This document shows positions 44,636 to 56,469 of a stretch of DNA of 64,000 bases, one piece after another. Within the stretch, counting starts at the first letter, position 1. Every line of letters begins with the position of its first letter. The stretch is taken from the NCBI RefSeq assembly GCF_033568475.1, contig NW_027331833.1:2728001-2792000 (forward strand). The letters run 5' to 3'. The notes under the pieces are model-generated. The model was given only the letters and a program-made list of their open reading frames with translations. It was not told where the DNA came from and ran no database searches. A program made the position numbers and the translations under genes. This stretch comes from Henckelia pumila. Taxonomy: Eukaryota; Streptophyta; Magnoliopsida; Lamiales; Gesneriaceae.

Positions 44636-46893
44636 TCAATGAAACATCTCAGGAAATCTTTGCTTCATATCAGATTCAGTTTCCCACGTCGCTTCTTCAA
44701 TACCATGACGACTCCACTGGACTTTCACAAGTGGAATAGTCTTCGTTCGTAGTTGCTTCTCTTTTTGATCAAGAATCTGAATTGTCTTTTCAAAATAACT
44801 CAAGGTCTCGTCGAGTTCAGCCTCATCAGATTGAAGCACATGAGATTCATCAGCAAGATATTTCCGAAGCATCGATACATGAAAGACATCATGTATTCCA
44901 GATAAAGATGGAGGAAGAGCTAATCGATAGGCAAGATTGCCTATTTTCTCCAGAATTTCATAAGGACCGATGTAGCGTGGAGACAACTTTCCTCGTTTGC
45001 CAAATCTGACAGTTCCTCTGAACGGAGAAATCTTCAAAAATACACGATCCCCCTGTTCAAAAGACAACGGTCGACGTCGAATGTTGGCATATTTCTTCTG
45101 TCTATCTTGAGTTGTCTTCATTCGTTTCTGAATAAGCTTCACCTGATCATTTATATCACGTATCATATCAGGACCAGTCTCAGGTACTTCAGAAATATCA
45201 TCCCAGTAAGGAGATCGACATTTTCTTCCGTATAAAGCTTCAAAGGGAGCCATTCCTATACTCGATTGATAGCTGTTGTTGTACGAGAATTCACAAAGAG
45301 GTAGTGATTCTTGCCAACTAGTGCCAAAATCAAGCACTACAGCTCTCAACATGTCCTCCAATGTCTGAATAGTACGCTCTGACTGTCCGTCAGTCTGTGG
45401 ATGATAAGCTGTGCTCAAGTATAACTGAGTACCCAAAGCGTTCTGCAAACTATGCCAGAAATGTGATGTGAATCGAGGATCACGATCTGATACAATAGAT
45501 TTCGGCACTCCGTGCAATCTGACAACTTCACGGATATAAATCTCTGCCATTTGTTCGTGTCTATACGTCATACGATATGGAATGAAACACGCTGATTTCG
45601 TCAATCTGTCAATAATCACCCAGATAGCATCACAACCTCTAGAAGATCGAGGTAATCTAGTCACAAAGTCCATGGAAATATGATCCCATTTCCATTCAGG
45701 TACAGACAAACTCTGTAACAAACCAGGCGGTCTCTTCCTCTCAGCCTTCACCTGTTGGCAATTCAAACATCGAGCTACAAAATCAGTGATATCAGTCTTC
45801 ATTTGCTTCCACCAATAATGAGCTTTCAGATCATTATACATCTTCCTACCACCAGGATGAATACTGTAACGACTACAATGAGCCTCTTTCAGTAGTTGTT
45901 GACGTACATCAGAAATATCAGGCACTACTAGGCGTTTGTGAACGTAAAGAAGATCATCTCGAACCCGGTATTCAGATATATGCCCTGATCTAACTTTCTC
46001 AATCGAGTTCTGTACATTCTGATCAAGTTTCTGAGCATCTCGAATTCTTACCAATAAAGCTGGTTCAACTTGAATTTGATAGAGTCGTAATGGCTGATAG
46101 TTTGTATCAAATACTAATCCAGATAAACAACAGTTTTCAATCAAATTCGATACACCAATCGTCGATAAGGATAAAGAACATACCTTTCGACTCAATGCAT
46201 CTGCTGCTGCATTCGATTTTCCTGGATAATATTTAATCTCGCAGTCAAAGTCTTTTAGCAAATCCAGCCATCTCCGCTGTCTCATATTCAGTTCTGACTG
46301 AGAAAACAGATATTTCAAACTCTTGTGATCAGAATAGATTTCAAACTGTTCCCCGTACAGATAATGTCGCCAAATCTTCAAAGCAAATACAATGGCGGCC
46401 AATTCAAGATCATGAATCGGATATCTGGTCTCATGAGGCTTCAATTGTCTCGAGGCATAAGCAATCACATGACCTCGTTGCATTAAAACACAACCTAAAC
46501 CTCGGTGAGATGCATCACAATAAACAGTAAAACCACCAGTACCTGAAGGAATCGTCAAGACTGGTGCACTGGTCAATCGTTTCTTCAACTCCAGAAAACT
46601 GGATTCACAAGCATCAGACTAGACAAATGGAGTATTCTTCTGAGTCAACTGAGTAATCGGCTTCGCAATACTGGAAAAATCTTTAATAAATCGACGATAA
46701 TACCCAACCAAACCCATAAAACTACGAATCTCAGGAACAGATGTCGGTCTTGACCAACTGATCACTGCTTCGACTTTACTTGGATCCACAGAAATACCAT
46801 TTCCAGATATAATATGTCCAAGAAAGACAACCTGTTTCAGCCAAAACTCACATTTCGACAGGTTAGCATACAGTTTCTCGGCTCTTAAAGTCT
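44636..46893 (-). pseudogene. gypsy pol, C-terminal half (RT end, RNase H, integrase, chromodomain)
   Basis: From 46893 downward: end of RT (KLYANLSKCEFWLKQVVFLG), then RNase H ([35 protein letters not shown]), integrase zinc finger ([11 protein letters not shown]...CLNCQQVK), integrase core with Asp in WDHISMDF, Asp in SDRDPRF and Glu in [12 protein letters not shown], the GPY-like stretch RYIGPYEIL, and a chromodomain-like tail ([14 protein letters not shown]). The tail places it in the chromovirus (Tekay/Del) group. A TAG at 46619-46621 interrupts the frame before RNase H. The long frame 46588-44636 is otherwise open (650 codons). The N-terminal half resumes at 62945 after the nested insertion. 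Confidence 0.92.
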
Positions 46894-49640
46894 ATATTAA
46901 GTTCTTAATGACGGGATTTAAGATTTAAATTCCGGATATGAGAAAATATTTATTTGAAGAAGTTAAGAAATGTGGAATTGCAATTTCGGGTCAGAAATAT
47001 TTAATTTGAGAATTTTCGGATTTTAAGAAGTTTATTATCCGGAATTCTTAAATTAAAAGATTAAAAATATTTGCAATTGATATTTATGGAATTTAAGATG
47101 TTAATTCCAAGATGATAAATATCAAGAATGAAGTTTGAGGATAAAATCCGAGAAAGGGACAATTTGCAAATATTGAGCAATTCAGGGACTAAAATGCAAT
47201 AATGTCCAAAATGATTTAATTTTAATCCAAGAATATTTAATTTGAGAATATTTAGAGTTTAGACTTGAATTCTAATATTCTTAAATTATTTAGGATTAAA
47301 ATTGAATTAAATCGCTTGTCCGGGGACTGAATTGCAATTAGGCCAAAGTGCAGGGACCAAACTGCAAATTCCTTGCAACTTGGCTGAATAAAAACGTGTA
47401 ATCAGCAGGAATTCATCAGAATGTTCAGAAAGTGGCCGTGAGAAAAGAAAAGAGAAGGGTTAAGCCATTTTTGCCTTTTCAAACTCCGATATCTTTTGAT
47501 CCGCCCGGTAGAATTTCCGATTAAGCATATATTTGCGATCACAGCTCCGAGTGCTACGTTTTGACGTAAGTTTTATAAAGTTCTACCATGTTTGAATTTT
47601 ATATTGTTGTTAGAATTAAGATTTGATTGTATAAACATGTTCTAGCATATACGACGATAGTATATCTAAGACTGATCGAGAAAAGATCGTCGTTTGGACA
47701 TGTTTTGGAATATTGAAAGAATTATAGCAATTCTGATTTTTAGGGGATGATGTTCACGTTATTTGCTGCTAGAAGTGGTGATGATATGTGATTGATATGA
47801 TTGTCTAAATGATGTTTAAGCTTTTGGATAGACCAAAATCATATCGTTACGCCGCCGGTTCAAGATTTTGAATTGATATGTATTATCAATGTCTAAAGCT
47901 CATCCTCAAGTATTTAGTGGATGAATTGAATATGCAATTGAGTTTAGAATGATATTTGAATCGAAAGAATTATCGAAGTCGAATAGTTGCGACGTCGGTT
48001 TGAATTCCGATTGTATTAGTCAGATTTGAAATGTATCAGCTTTAAAGAAACATCGATTCATATTGGAAATTGATGTTTAGCTATGTTATACATTATTTCA
48101 TATTTGAATTGAAGCTTATCGAAGTTGAATCGACGAGTTCGAGTTTGAATGGCTTGAAGTGCTTGAAGATGGAAAGAAGAGCAGAAGTGTGATAACTTGT
48201 GATTGAAATAAGCAGAATTTGAATGTCAAATTTGGACAACTTGTAGTTGAGCAAGAATGGACAGAGTGTCAGCTAGTTGAATCAGAAATGCAGGTATGAA
48301 TAGACATTAATAAGATGGGCAGAATAACTCGAGATTGTTTTGCTTATCGAGTTGCCTAAAATCACATACTTGCCTGTTTTTATATATGTTATGGTTTACG
48401 TTTACATAAATGGGATAGATTATTCAGGATAGCTATTTTCTTGAATTTCCCAGAACATTTATGTAAATGTTTACCTGTGTAAGCTGATTTGTATTATTTG
48501 CTGTATTGAACATGTTTTACATGTTTTATGAGATGCTTGCAGATTTATGGCTATCTTTATGTGATTAGCTGCTTTGTTTTGCTTAGTTTGTTATTGAGCA
48601 AGTGTTCAAGGTGTTTTATAGCTTTTAATGCATACAGCTTATGTTGCATTCATCTTGAACTCCAGCCTTAATAGCACAGAGGGCAGCCATCGCCTAGAGT
48701 GCAGATGACGTTTGGAGAGCTGTAGTGAGTGGCATGGAATGTAGATTTATTTCTAGAGTCAGCTTGACTCATGGCACAGAATATGGATTTATGTTCAGAG
48801 CCAGAAGACTCGCTATAGTTGCACCAAAGTCAGAGGAGTAAAATACTTGATGCTGCCTCGAATGGGCGTGTCGGTAGTTTGAGAGCTATTTTATTCCTCG
48901 GGATCCCAAAAAACCAAGCTTTATTAGTATCAGCTTTGCTAACCTATTCCTTGGCACATGCATTGCATTTATGCATTAACCTAGAGACTTCTATTGTTTA
49001 GATTATGCGTTTATAAATGCTAGCATGTTATGTTAATTCAAGATGCGAATTAGTTATATGTTTAAATGATGTATATGCATGCTATTTATACTGAGATTTA
49101 TTCTCACCGGAGCTATCCGGCTGTTGCTTTGTTTGTATGTGTGCATTGCATCAGGTTGGGGGCATGAACAAGCTAGAGTTGGCTTGGATAGCAGCAAGAA
49201 GAGTCTTAGCAAGTGAGGACACGGGTTTAGCAGCAAGTCTTGTTATTGTGTTATTGATACATGCTAGATTAGTTTTAAAACATGTTTATAAGTTTGTAAT
49301 AAGTTTATAAGATGGCTTGTAGTTGTTGTTGTAGCATATATGCATGTTTATATTCAATTGGTACAAGGCTTGACAGGAGTTTTTGACAGCAGAAGTTGCT
49401 GTAACCTGTGCTCGCTCGATCGGTAGAAATGTACTGATCGAGCGAGGCCATTTTTGTTCAGACCCGAGAGCAGAATATTTTGGCTCGCTCGATCGGGCAA
49501 GTTTTACCGATCGAGCGAGGGGCTCATTTTTTTTAAAAAAAATTTGTTAGCTCTTGGTTTGAATATTTTGTTATGCTATGATTAATTGTTTATTAATCAT
49601 TAATTGTCCTAAGATGAGTTTAGCAACCCGGGTCCCCACA
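46894..49640 (+). repeat. E1 5' LTR, missing 14 bases
   Basis: Starts ATATTAAGTTCTTAATGACG where the intact LTR starts TGTAAGGCCCGTAA before this; ends CGGGTCCCCACA. It is collinear with the two LTRs of E2 in reverse. Confidence 0.9.
49411..49519. repeat. two GC-rich hairpins in the E-family LTR
   Basis: CTCGCTCGATCGGTA and TACTGATCGAGCGAG (49411-49425 and 49432-49446, one G-T pair), and CTCGCTCGATCGG and CCGATCGAGCGAG (49484-49496 and 49507-49519). The same pair is kept in both E2 LTRs (about 53830-53940 and 60305-60415), with compensating GC content in AT-rich DNA. Confidence 0.9.
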
Positions 49641-49645
49641 ACAGG

Positions 49646-49657
49646 TGGTATCAGAGC
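49646..49657 (+). other. E1 primer-binding site
   Basis: TGGTATCAGAGC, complementary to the 3' end of initiator tRNA-Met, five bases after the 5' LTR end. Standard for many plant LTR elements. Confidence 0.85.
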
Positions 49658-52600
49658 ATAAAGTCTTGGAAAGTAAAGTCTTGGAGCATAAAGTCTTGGA
49701 CTAAGATATAAGTTGAGCGGGGTAGATTGAGTCGCATGCATTTATAGTATTGCATGAGTATGCTTTACTTGTTTTTGCTTCTTTGTATGCGACTATGATT
49801 ATTTGATTGAATACGACTTGCTTTATTGAGATAAGAATTACATGCTTATATGCTGATATGTATGCCTGATGTCTTGAATTCATTAGCATAAATGAATTCG
49901 TTGCAAGCATGTATTATTTGAAAAAGCATGATATTTTGCAAGTATGTGTTCTAGTCAGAAGCATGAGATTATATGTATGTTATACTGAAATTGTATTTTA
50001 TAATCTCTGCCATATATATTGCTTCTGTTCTTGAATAAGACAGATTGTGCAGATAGCATAAGAACCTCAGATAGAACAGAATAGCAGATAGCACAGAACA
50101 ATGTTGAGGTAAGTATTTGAATTCAGTACACTGAGGGGTATGTTAGTTGAACAACTCCAAAGCTATTGATCACCAACCAGAAAGATACAGCATAGGCTAT
50201 GTCTAGAAAGGGGTTGAATTGATGAGCTGGATCAGCTGTTCAAGATAAGCATATTCAGATGAACATAGAATCAGCTTGATTTTATATCAACTCCAGGACT
50301 TAGCTAGAAGTTGGTGAAGCCAGCAAAAGTACTGAAATTTTTTTAGCAGATAAGTAAACAGAATTGTTTATTTCCGTATATGCTATAGACGATAGAACAG
50401 TAGATTTTGCAGAATAGAAGTACAAGTTGATTTTAAGCCAGAAAAGAACAAACTCATGAACCGATAGTACGAGGCAGAGTTGAATTTTTATTCACACCTC
50501 ACAATTATGATCATCACCAGATATTCCATAGCAGTATAGCTATGCAGCAAGAACATCAAGAAATAGTGGCAACATCAGCAAAGATTGATTCAATCTCAAC
50601 GTCAGCAAATGAATAACTATAAGCATAAGTCCCCTAGCTGAAACAGATCAAGAGAACAGTTGAATGACAGATAATTGCTTAGGCAATAAGCAAGTACAGA
50701 AAATGCGGCTCAAGTTGTATCAGATAAGAATCTTACAGGTAAGTGAGTTAATTCTAGTTAACCACTTGTATATTGATTATATAGCATACATTCATAGATC
50801 AGTGATTTGTTATGCTATAATCTGTATCTGATGAGCCTTTGTTTATTGTATTTGCTGAGATTTTGTCTGTAAGTAGATGGAATGCATGTGCAAGATTAGT
50901 CATAAACGATGAAATACAGAATTGAGGAAATAAGATAGAATGTACTGATATCAGATGTGGGATATTAAGCTAGCAATTTGTGCAATGCTAAAGCAATAGA
51001 AATGCATAGAAATGTATGATATGAGTTTCAGAAATTAAATTTTGTTATTTCGGTACTGATTATATCACGATGACCGTGAAAGAATGTCAGTAAAAGTCTA
51101 GTCGATATACTGAACTAGTACAGCATTAACTTAGAATTGACAGCTATGTCAGTGGTTAGAATGTACAGAAATAGTTCAAGCCTATTTCGACTTTTCGATG
51201 ACATGAATGCAATTCTTTTTAGAGTGGTGTCTAGTACGAAAGTATTATGACAACTTGTATAGAAGAGCATTACTTGATCTGAAGAACTTCAGAAATAGCT
51301 AGCAGATTGAGTAGAAAAGAATTATGTAGTACCGAAATGATTCTATGACGATAAGTTATGTCGAAAATATTATATTCGACTATTGTCAGCTCAGAATTAA
51401 TAAATGAACTCATATCATTAGAGAATCAGAAAAATTAGTTACAGTTGAGCTTTATCTTCAATTTTGCTGAAGCTATTACATCATAGAAATCATGATTCTT
51501 GGATTTCTCGATATCGATTCAGAGGTTGTGTTATTTGACCTCGATTGATATTGATCGACTCTTATTTTGCTAGAGTCTTCTTTGATTCACTCGCTGTCAT
51601 TCAGAATATTTGATTTTGACTGACATTTCCTTGAGCGAGTTCCTTTTTTTGGAAATTTGAGAATTCTTGATGATTTGATGTGTTTATTCATTATATTTTG
51701 AAGTATTTGGCTCGTAACTGATAGAAATTCAGATTCAGACCATCAGCAAGATTTATGGGTTTTCGCTAATTGATGGATTTATTGGGTATAGATCTGTATT
51801 TGTTGTAAGTTTGTGCTTGACAGATACTTAAAAGATCAGAATTGTTGCGATCCAAGCTAAACTCGATTGGTTTGGAAAGATAAAAACAACATTGATCTTA
51901 AAGCAATCAATAGAATATTGATTGAAAATTCAAGATTAAGATAAGAGATAAGACAGCAGAGCAGAACAGATGAATTTTTGCGGTGAATAATCGTTTGATT
52001 ATGCCAGATATTCTAGATATGGAATATCAGATTCTGAAAGATGCATATGACAACAGATTTAATATCCATTTAGTTGTCTAAACATGTATGACTTACACGT
52101 AGTCAATACTTGGGAATTAGTATTAGTGAAAGAAATGAAAGCAGATACGACAGAATTGACGTTACCAATATTAGAATTCCAGTAAAAGAAGCAGAAAAGA
52201 AGAACTCAAGTGAATTATGTAACAGATTAGTTACATAAAATTTGAAAGAAGATCAACTTTACAAACAACTTTAGTTCAAAGTCACTTGAATCGTCATGAT
52301 TGTGCAAATTTAGATTGTAGTCGATTTCGACAGATTCAAGAATATGGTGTATTAGATATGATACAACCATAAAAGATAATGGTTATGCATTTAGCAAGAT
52401 GATCAGATTATAGGAATGCGTAAAATCTATTGTCCAGATAGAGACTTTAGATTGGTTTTCTAGATTGTGGCAGTGATTGTCAGATGTTCTGAGTGTTGGG
52501 TTGTATGAGATTTCAGTATACCATTCTCTGATTAGTGGACTATCAGATGTGATTATCCAGATTTCCGAGGATATGCTCAGAACTAGAGTACTAGATTCGG

Positions 52601-53342
52601 TACTAATTGATTGATTATTTGCCACTAGATTACTATGATTCCTGTAAGAGATCTTGAATAGCTATAAAGACAGTATTTTGATGATTGATTGATCAGAAAC
52701 ACAGAAATGTCTTTCTATAGAAATGATCTTTCAGAACTATCAGCTATTTGACCAGCTATGAGTCAAGAAATGATAGAGAATGTGAAGATTGTTTTGAACA
52801 GAAATAGAACAGCAGTGACTGAGCTAGAAAATGGGCAACATATATAGAGATTTGAAGCCTGAGCAGAATGATCAATTCAGAAAATGTTTATCGAGCATCA
52901 GTAGATTTAGAAAGAAATTTCAGAATTGATTTCTATGAGTATTTGATCTAGCTTATTGATTAATACTCAAGCATGAAGTATCAGATAGATGAATTGTTAT
53001 CCATATGCATTGGCTGAAGAATATCAGCTAGAACATGTATGTGTATTCAATTCAGATGCAACAGAAGTTGATAAGATTGTAAGCAAGACAAAGTAATTGA
53101 TGCAGAGTTAGATCACAGGAAAGATCAACTTAGATATAAGTTGACTCAGTGATTATATGTGAATGCGAATAGATATGATTGCAGAAACAATCAGAAAGAA
53201 GATTAAGATATGATAGAAGAGAAGATATCAGAATAGATATCGATAGCTCAGAGAATTGAAGTTAGTATTACTTCAGTCAGCTACACAGCCTACAAGAATC
53301 AGCAGTAAGATCGATGCGATTTCGAGGACGAAATCATTCCTT

Positions 53343-53355
53343 AGAGGGGAGGAAA
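53343..53355 (+). other. E1 polypurine tract
   Basis: AGAGGGGAGGAAA directly before the TGTAAGGCCC start of the 3' LTR. Confidence 0.85.
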
Positions 53356-53704
53356 TGTAAGGCCCGTAAATATTAAGTTCTTAATGATGGGATTTAAGAT
53401 TTAAATTCCGGATATGAGAAAATATTTATTTGAAGAAGTTAAGAAATGTGGAATTGCAATTTCGGGTCAGAAATATTTAATTTGAGAATTTTCGGATTTT
53501 AAGAAGTTTATTATCCGGAATTCTTAAATTAAAAGATTAAAAATATTTGCAATTGATATTTATGGAATTTAAGATGTTAATTCCAAGATGATAAATATCA
53601 AGAATGAAGTTTGAGGATAAAATCCGAGAAAGGGCCAATTTGCAAATATTGAGCAATTCAGGGACTAAAATGCAATAATGTCCAAAATGATTTAATTTTA
53701 ATCC
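53356..53704 (+). repeat. E1 3' LTR, first 349 bases only
   Basis: TGTAAGGCCCGTAA... follows the E1 5' LTR base for base with few changes up to TTTTAATCC, equal to 47228 in the 5' LTR, then breaks off at an inverted-repeat arm. Confidence 0.88.
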
Positions 53705-53708
53705 TAAA

Positions 53709-56469
53709 TGTGGGGACCCGGGTTGCTAAACTCATCTTAGGGCAATTAACGATTAATAAACAATTAATCATAGCATAACAAAATATTCAAACCAAGAGCT
53801 AACAAATTTTTTTTTTTAAAAATGAGCCCCTCGCTCGATCGGTAAAACTTGCCCGATCGAGCGAGCCAAAATATTCTGCTCTCGGGTCTGAACAAAAATG
53901 GCCTCGCTCGATCAGTACATTTCTACCGATCGAGCGAGCACAGGTTACAGCAACTTCTGCTGTCAAAAACTCCTGTCAAGCCTTGTACCAATTGAATATA
54001 AACATGCATATATGCTACAACAACAACTACAAGCCATCTTATAAACTTATTACAAACTTATAAACATGTTTTAAAACTAATCTAGCATGTATCAATAACA
54101 CAATAACAAGAATTGCTGCTAAACCCGTGTCCTCACTTGCTAAGACTCTTCTTGCTGCTATCCAAGCCAACTCTAGCTTGTTCATGCCCCCAACCTGATG
54201 CAATGCACACATACAAACAAAGCAACAGCCGGATAGCTCCGGTGAGAATAAATCTCAGTATAAATAGCATGCATATACATCATTTAAACATATAACTAAT
54301 TCACATCTTGAATTAACATAACATGCTAGCATTTATAAACGCATAATCTAAACCATAGAAGTCTCTAGGTTAATGCATAAATGCAATGCATGTGCCAAGG
54401 AATAGGTTAGCAAAGCTGATACTAATAAAGCTTGGTTCTTTGGGATCCCGAGGAATAAAATAGCTCTCAAACTACCGACACGCCCATTCGAGGCAGCATC
54501 AAGTATTTTACTCCTCTAACTTTGGTGCAACTATAGTGAGTCTTCTGGCTCTGAACATAAATCCATATTCTGTGCCATGAGTCAAGCTGACTCTAGAAAT
54601 AAATCTACATTCCATGCCACTCACTACAGCTCTCCAAACGTCATCTGCACTCTAGGCGATGGCTGCCCTCTGTGCTATTAAGGCTGGAGTTCAAGATGAA
54701 TGCAACATAAGCTGTATGCATTAAAAGCTAAAAAACACCTTGAACACTTGCTCAATAACAAACTAAGCAAAACAAAGCAGCTAATCACATAAAGATAGCC
54801 ATAAATCTGCAAGCATCTCATAAAACATGTAAAACATGTTCAATACAGCAAATAATACAAATCAGCTTACACAGGTAAACATTTACATAAATGTTCTGGG
54901 AAATTCAAGAAAATAGCTATCCTGAATAATCTATCCCATTTATGTAAACGTAAACCATAACATATATAAAAACAGGCAAGTATGTGATTTTAGGCAACTC
55001 GATAAGCAAAACAATCTCGAGTTATTCTGCCCATCTTATTAATGTCTATTCATACCTGCATTTCTGATTCAACTAGCTGACACTCTGTCCATTCTTGCTC
55101 AACTACAAGTTTTCCAAATCTGACATTCAAATTCTGCTTATTTCAATCACAAGTTATCACACTTCTGCTCTTCTTTCCATCTTCAAGCACTTCAAGCCAT
55201 TCAAACTCGAACTCGTTGATTCAACTTCGATAAGCTTCAATTCAAATCTGAAATAATGTATAACATAGCTAAACATCAATTTCCAATATGAATCGATGTT
55301 TCTTTAAAGCTGATACATTTCAAATCTGACTAATACAATCGGAATTCAAACCGACGTCGCAACTATTCGACTTCGATAATTCTTTCGATTCAAATATCAT
55401 TCTAAACTCAATTGCATATTCAATTCATCCACTAAATACTTGAGGATGAGCTTTAGACATTGATAATACATATCAATTCAAAATCTTGAACCGGCGGCGT
55501 AACGATATGATTTTGGTCTATCCAAAAGCTTAAACATCATTTAGACAATCATATCAATCACATATCATCACCACTTCTAGCAGCAAATAACGTGAACATC
55601 ATCCCCTAAAAATCAGAATTGCTATAATTCTTTCAATATTCCAAAACATGTCCAAACGACGATCTTTTCTCGATCCGTCTTAGATATACTATCGTCGTAT
55701 ATGCTAGAACATGTTTATACAATCAAATATTAATTCTAACAACAATATAAAATTCAAACATGGTAGAACTTTATAAAACTTACGTCAAAACGTAGCACTC
55801 GGAGCTGTGATCGCAAATATATGCTTAATCGGAAATTCTACCGGGCGGATCAAAAGATATCGGAGTTTGAAAAGGCAAAAATGGCTTAACCCTTCTCTTT
55901 TCTTTTCTCACGGCCACTTTCTGAACATTCTGATGAATTCCTGCTGATTACACGTTTTTATTCAGCCAAGTTGCAAGGAATTTGCAGTTTGGTCCCTGTA
56001 CTTTGGCCTAATTGCAATTCAGTCCCCGGACAAGCGATTTAATTCAATTTTAATCCTAAATAATTTAAGAATATTAGAATTCAATTCTAAACTCTAAATA
56101 TTCTCAAATTAAATATTCTTGGATTAAAATTAAATCATTTTGGACATTATTGCATTTTAGTCCCTGAATTGCTCAATATTTGCAAATTGGCCCTTTCTCG
56201 GATTTTATCCTCAAACTTCATTCTTGATATTTATCATCTTGGAATTAACATCTTAAATTCCATAAATATCAATTGCAAATATTTTTAATCTTTTAATTTA
56301 AGAATTCCGGATAATAAACTTCTTAAAATCCGAAAATTCTCAAATTAAATATTTCTGACCCGAAATTGCAATTCCACATTTCTTAACTTCTTCAAATAAA
56401 TATTTTCTCATATTCGGAATTTAAATCTTAAATCCCGTCATTAAGAACTTAATATTTACGGGCCTTACA
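53709..56469 (-). repeat. E2 3' LTR
   Basis: Complete 2761-bp LTR, TGTGGGGACC...GGGCCTTACA in plus-strand reading. It sits head-on against the broken 3' LTR of E1. Confidence 0.92.

Larger units (their letters stand above)
49641..53355 (+). other. E1 internal region, non-coding
   Basis: 3.7 kb of AT-rich sequence, rich in CAGAA/CAGAT motifs, with no frame above about 70 codons and no retroviral motifs. It matches E2 56470-60183 in reverse nearly throughout. Confidence 0.85.
46894..53708 (+). mobile_element. non-autonomous long-LTR retrotransposon E1 (plus orientation, truncated)
   Basis: 5' LTR 46894-49640 lacks its first 14 bases; internal region 49641-53355; only the first 349 bases of the 3' LTR (53356-53704) plus TAAA remain before the inverted neighbour E2. 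A complete element of this family would be 2761 + about 3715 + 2761 bp. There are stops in all frames and no gag or pol motif, so it is a large retrotransposon derivative. The internal 3' end keeps TTTCGAGGACGAAATC, the same motif that precedes the 3' LTR of the gypsy element it sits in, pointing to a chromovirus parent that supplies proteins in trans. Confidence 0.88.

Noticed and set aside
49054-49236. 60-codon frames repeated at 49054 (-), 54113 (+) and 60588 (+), and similar mirrored pairs
   Set aside because: They repeat only because the LTR is present three times; composition is not protein-like and there is no conserved start context or known domain.
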